Source of the DNA: Anoxybacterium sp963668245
GTDB lineage: Bacteria > Bacillota > Clostridia > Peptostreptococcales > Anaerovoracaceae
Direction: 5' to 3'
Length of the DNA: 64,000 nucleotides
Assembly: GCA_963668245.2 (NCBI GenBank)
Contig: OY764195.2
Location: forward strand, 2,046,001-2,110,000
In this document: positions 61,068 to 64,000 of the stretch, piece after piece
Position numbering within the stretch: the stretch's first letter is position 1
Layout of the letters: the number at the start of each line of letters is the position of its first letter
Translations under genes and position numbers: made by a program
The notes under the pieces: model-generated
Database searches by the model: none
Seen by the model: the letters and a program-made list of their open reading frames with translations, nothing else
Told to the model about the DNA's origin: nothing

Positions 61068-63692
61068 ATGCAATTAACACCAATGATGCAGCAATATATG
61101 GAAATCAAAGAAAAGTACAAAGATTGTATTCTTTTTTTTCGATTAGGTGACTTTTATGAGATGTTTTTTGAAGATGCCATTACTGCCTCCAGAGAACTAG
61201 AAATTACGCTTACTGGAAAGAATTGCGGTCAAGAAGAACGTGCTCCTATGTGTGGCGTTCCATATCATGCAGCAGATTCCTATATTGCGAAGTTGATCGA
61301 AAAAGGATATAAAGTGGCTATTTGCGAGCAAGTGGAAGACCCTGCTACTGCAAAAGGCATCGTAAAGCGCGATGTAATTCAGGTAGTGACTCCAGGTACG
61401 GTGGTCAGTCAATCTATGCTCAATGAAAAAGAAAACAACTATTTGGCTTCTATTTTTCTAGCAGAAAATGGAGCGGGTTTTGCATATTGTGATGTTTCTA
61501 CCGGTGAAATTTGTACTACGGAGATTGTAGGCAGAGGATTTGTAGAAAAGCTGATGAATGAACTGGTTCGTATCAGAGTCAAAGAGATTATCACAAATGA
61601 AGCTACCGGGCTTGGTGAGTTTGCAGCGGATATTCAAGAAGTATCTGGTGCATACTACAGCGTGCTCGCCCAATCCTACTTTCACGAAAAATCCGCAGAA
61701 GAAGCTGTATTAAGACAGTTTCGTGTGAAATCGTTGAAAGGTATTGGCGTAGAAGAAATGCCTCTTGCTGTTGTGGCATTGGGTGCACTGTTATCCTATC
61801 TTTTTGAGACGCAAAAGCAGAATTTGTCGCATTTGGCACATCTTAAGGTTTATGATATGGCAGGTACCATGTCCTTAGATAAAGCAACCATCAAGAACCT
61901 AGAATTAACAGAAACCTTATTTGAAAAAAAAGTGCAAGGGTCTTTATTAGGTGTACTCGATAGAACTCAAACGGCAATGGGTTCTAGAAAAATGAAACAG
62001 TGGCTGAGAGAACCATTAAACAATCTGAAGAAGATTAAAGAACGATTGGATGCCGTTGAAATTCTTACAGACGAAGTGCTTCTGCGCAACAATGTGAAGG
62101 AACATCTAAAAAAAATATATGATTTAGAACGGCTTTCAGGAAGAATTGCTTGTGGCAACGCCAATGGAAAGGATTTGATAGCACTTAAGAACTCAATCAG
62201 TGTATTGCCTGATTTAAAGGCAGAATTAGCTTCCTGTGGGGATGTGCTATTAGAATCATTGGAACAAAAAATCGATGATTTGAAAGATGTTTGCGTACTG
62301 ATTGAGCAGGCTATCGTTGAAGATCCTCCCTTTACAGTAAAAGAAGGGGGATTAATCCAAAGAGAATATTCTGAGCTACTTGACCAGATGAAAGATTCCA
62401 TTGTCGACGGTCAAACATGGATAGCGGGCCTTGAATCGATAGAAAAAGAACGAACAGGTATCAAATCACTAAAAGTTGGATTTAATAAAGTCTTTGGATA
62501 CTATATTGAAGTGACTAAATCATATTTTGATCTTGTACCAGACAATTATATTCGAAAACAAACACTTGCGAATTGCGAACGATATATTACACCAGAATTA
62601 AAAGAAGTAGAATCAGTAGTGCTCAATGCAGAGACTAAAATAAACCAGATGGAATATGAATTATTTTTAGAAATTAGAAATCATATTCAAGGATTTATTG
62701 GGCTGATTCAAAGCACTTCCAATGCAATTTCCATCTTAGATGTGGTAGCCTCCTTTGCAGAGATAGGAAGTAGACTTGGCTATACAAAGCCAAAAATTCA
62801 TGACAAGGATGAAATCGTCATTCAAAAAGGACGTCATCCGGTCATTGAAGGAATGATTAAAAACGGTATTTTTGTTTCAAATGACACGTATATGAATCGA
62901 AGCGATAGCAGTATGCTCTTAATCACAGGACCAAATATGGCAGGTAAATCTACGTACATGAGACAGACTGCTTTGATTGTTCTGATGGCTCAGATTGGAT
63001 GCTTTGTGCCAGCCGAAGAGGCTTCTATTGGATTGGTAGACCGCATCTATACAAGGATTGGCGCATCGGATAATTTAGCCCAAGGACAAAGTACCTTCTA
63101 TGTAGAAATGAGTGAACTTGCATACATATTAAATACCGCAACAGAGAAAAGCCTTGTGATTTTAGATGAAATCGGACGAGGGACCAGTACATACGATGGT
63201 CTTTCTATCGCATGGGCTGTAACCGAATATCTGTGCAATCATAAATTCCAACTGCGAACACTCTTTGCGACGCATTATCATGAATTGACTGCGCTGGAAG
63301 GTCACATGGCAGGACTGAAAAACCTCAATGTTGATGTGCAAGAAAAGGATGGAAATATTATATTTCTCCACAAAATAGTTGAGGGAAGTGCAAGTAGAAG
63401 CTATGGGATTCATGTTGCAAAATTGGCAGGGGTACCACATACCTTGCTTCTTACTGCTGAGGAGAAGCTAAAAGAACTGGAACAAAATGGAGTGTCTATT
63501 GATATTAGCTCTTATGAAGAGAAAAGTAGCGAAAAGGATGGACCTCAAATGACAAATACAGAGCAGATTTCTTTTTTTAGCTTTGCACCAAATCCAGTGG
63601 TAGAACGTCTGAAATCTTTAGATCTGATGACCATTACACCATCTCAGGCGTTTGGGATTTTAGAAGAGTTGAAACAGGCCGCAGAGAAGTAA
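61068..63692 (+). CDS. mutS: DNA mismatch repair protein MutS
   Basis: This is an 874-residue mismatch sensor. The N-terminal mismatch-binding domain has the Phe-x-Glu motif in RLGDFYEMFFEDA. Connector, lever and clamp domains follow. The ATPase has Walker A GPNMAGKSTYMRQTA (about residues 622-636), Walker B LVILDEIGRGTSTYDG and the dimer helix-turn-helix FATHYHELTALE. A C-terminal tail (GILEELKQAAE) resembles the tetramer region. GGAGAA precedes the ATG. The usual partner mutL is not in the window but may follow. Confidence 0.98.
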   Translation: MQLTPMMQQYMEIKEKYKDCILFFRLGDFYEMFFEDAITASRELEITLTGKNCGQEERAPMCGVPYHAADSYIAKLIEKGYKVAICEQVEDPATAKGIVKRDVIQVVTPGTVVSQSMLNEKENNYLASIFLAENGAGFAYCDVSTGEICTTEIVGRGFVEKLMNELVRIRVKEIITNEATGLGEFAADIQEVSGAYYSVLAQSYFHEKSAEEAVLRQFRVKSLKGIGVEEMPLAVVALGALLSYLFETQKQNLSHLAHLKVYDMAGTMSLDKATIKNLELTETLFEKKVQGSLLGVLDRTQTAMGSRKMKQWLREPLNNLKKIKERLDAVEILTDEVLLRNNVKEHLKKIYDLERLSGRIACGNANGKDLIALKNSISVLPDLKAELASCGDVLLESLEQKIDDLKDVCVLIEQAIVEDPPFTVKEGGLIQREYSELLDQMKDSIVDGQTWIAGLESIEKERTGIKSLKVGFNKVFGYYIEVTKSYFDLVPDNYIRKQTLANCERYITPELKEVESVVLNAETKINQMEYELFLEIRNHIQGFIGLIQSTSNAISILDVVASFAEIGSRLGYTKPKIHDKDEIVIQKGRHPVIEGMIKNGIFVSNDTYMNRSDSSMLLITGPNMAGKSTYMRQTALIVLMAQIGCFVPAEEASIGLVDRIYTRIGASDNLAQGQSTFYVEMSELAYILNTATEKSLVILDEIGRGTSTYDGLSIAWAVTEYLCNHKFQLRTLFATHYHELTALEGHMAGLKNLNVDVQEKDGNIIFLHKIVEGSASRSYGIHVAKLAGVPHTLLLTAEEKLKELEQNGVSIDISSYEEKSSEKDGPQMTNTEQISFFSFAPNPVVERLKSLDLMTITPSQAFGILEELKQAAEK

Positions 63693-63754
63693 CAGCAGAA
63701 TGGATTCATTGGGGAGCAGGAGAGAAATGATATTGCACTGAGAAAGAGGATAGA

Positions 63755-64000
63755 ATGATAAGAGAAATTCGAACAAGAAGAAGTACTCGTAAATATAAAG
63801 CTGACAAGGTGGATGATTCGATTATCGTCCAGCTCATAGAAGCTGGACGGATTGCACCTTCCGGCAGTAATTCTCAGCCATGGCATTTTATAGTTGTAAA
63901 AAAAGAAGAGATGAGAAACAAATTAGCAGAGTTATCTCATCAGCAAAAATGGATGAAGGAAGCACCTGTTCATATTGTTTGTATTGGAGATCTACGTGCT
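63755..64000 (+). CDS. nitroreductase family protein (5' part only)
   Basis: The first 82 codons read MIREIRTRRSTRKYKADKVD, then LIEAGRIAPSGSNSQPWHFI, the FMN-contacting start of the nitroreductase family. The reading frame is open to the window edge, so the protein is truncated only by the end of the sequence. AAAGAGGA precedes the ATG. Members reduce flavins, nitro compounds or quinones, or act in other flavin chemistry; the substrate is unknown. Confidence 0.9.
   Translation, partial: MIREIRTRRSTRKYKADKVDDSIIVQLIEAGRIAPSGSNSQPWHFIVVKKEEMRNKLAELSHQQKWMKEAPVHIVCIGDLRA

Overview
This window comes from a low-GC, Gram-positive anaerobe of the class Clostridia. The evidence is AT-rich DNA with strong AGGAGG ribosome-binding sites, canonical sigma-A promoters, a complete rRNA operon whose 16S reads as clostridial, and the usual Firmicutes order of housekeeping blocks (secDF-relA-dtd-MBL-hemZ-hisS-aspS; nadD-yqeK-rsfS-leuS; asp23-nusB-xseAB-ispA-dxs-tlyA-mutS). 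A lineage near Anaerovorax/Aminipila (family Anaerovoracaceae) is my guess from the 16S and gene order, not a search result.

Regions. Bases 1-15600 are accessory: a NimA-type flavoprotein, a PocR-PAS-GGDEF-HD-GYP cyclic-di-GMP protein, a stretch of decayed gene pieces (2942-3468), a hipBA toxin-antitoxin pair with a palindromic operator and flanking direct repeats, an SdpI-like protein, an M32 carboxypeptidase, membrane proteins, a LURP-one protein, an ABC-F ATPase, and a small regulatory island (11692-15214). Bases 15600-20153 hold a rhodanese lipoprotein, a complete TRAP transporter (dctPQM, minus strand) and a NUDIX enzyme. Bases 20288-26055 are a complete rRNA operon (tandem promoters, 16S, tRNA-Ile, 23S, 5S, tRNA-Glu, terminator). 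An IS66-family element with inverted repeats and an 8-bp target duplication lies just downstream (26139-28727), followed by a 28-residue membrane peptide gene and a bacteriohemerythrin. From 29817 to the end the window is mostly dense core genes for tRNA modification, Sec translocation, stringent response, aminoacyl-tRNA synthetases, NAD synthesis, RNA decay, cell wall, DNA repair and isoprenoid synthesis, almost all on the plus strand.

The most interesting system is at 11692-15214. An ANTAR response regulator and a HisKA_2 histidine kinase, of the EutV/EutW type, are followed by a consensus sigma-A promoter, a leader RNA with two adjacent hexaloop hairpins that overlap a strong terminator (the arrangement expected of an ANTAR antitermination target), and a gene for a PTS Enzyme I homologue that has lost the whole phosphohistidine swivel domain. 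No ethanolamine genes are nearby. I infer a self-contained signal-to-antitermination unit that controls a PEP-binding Enzyme I-like protein of unknown role.
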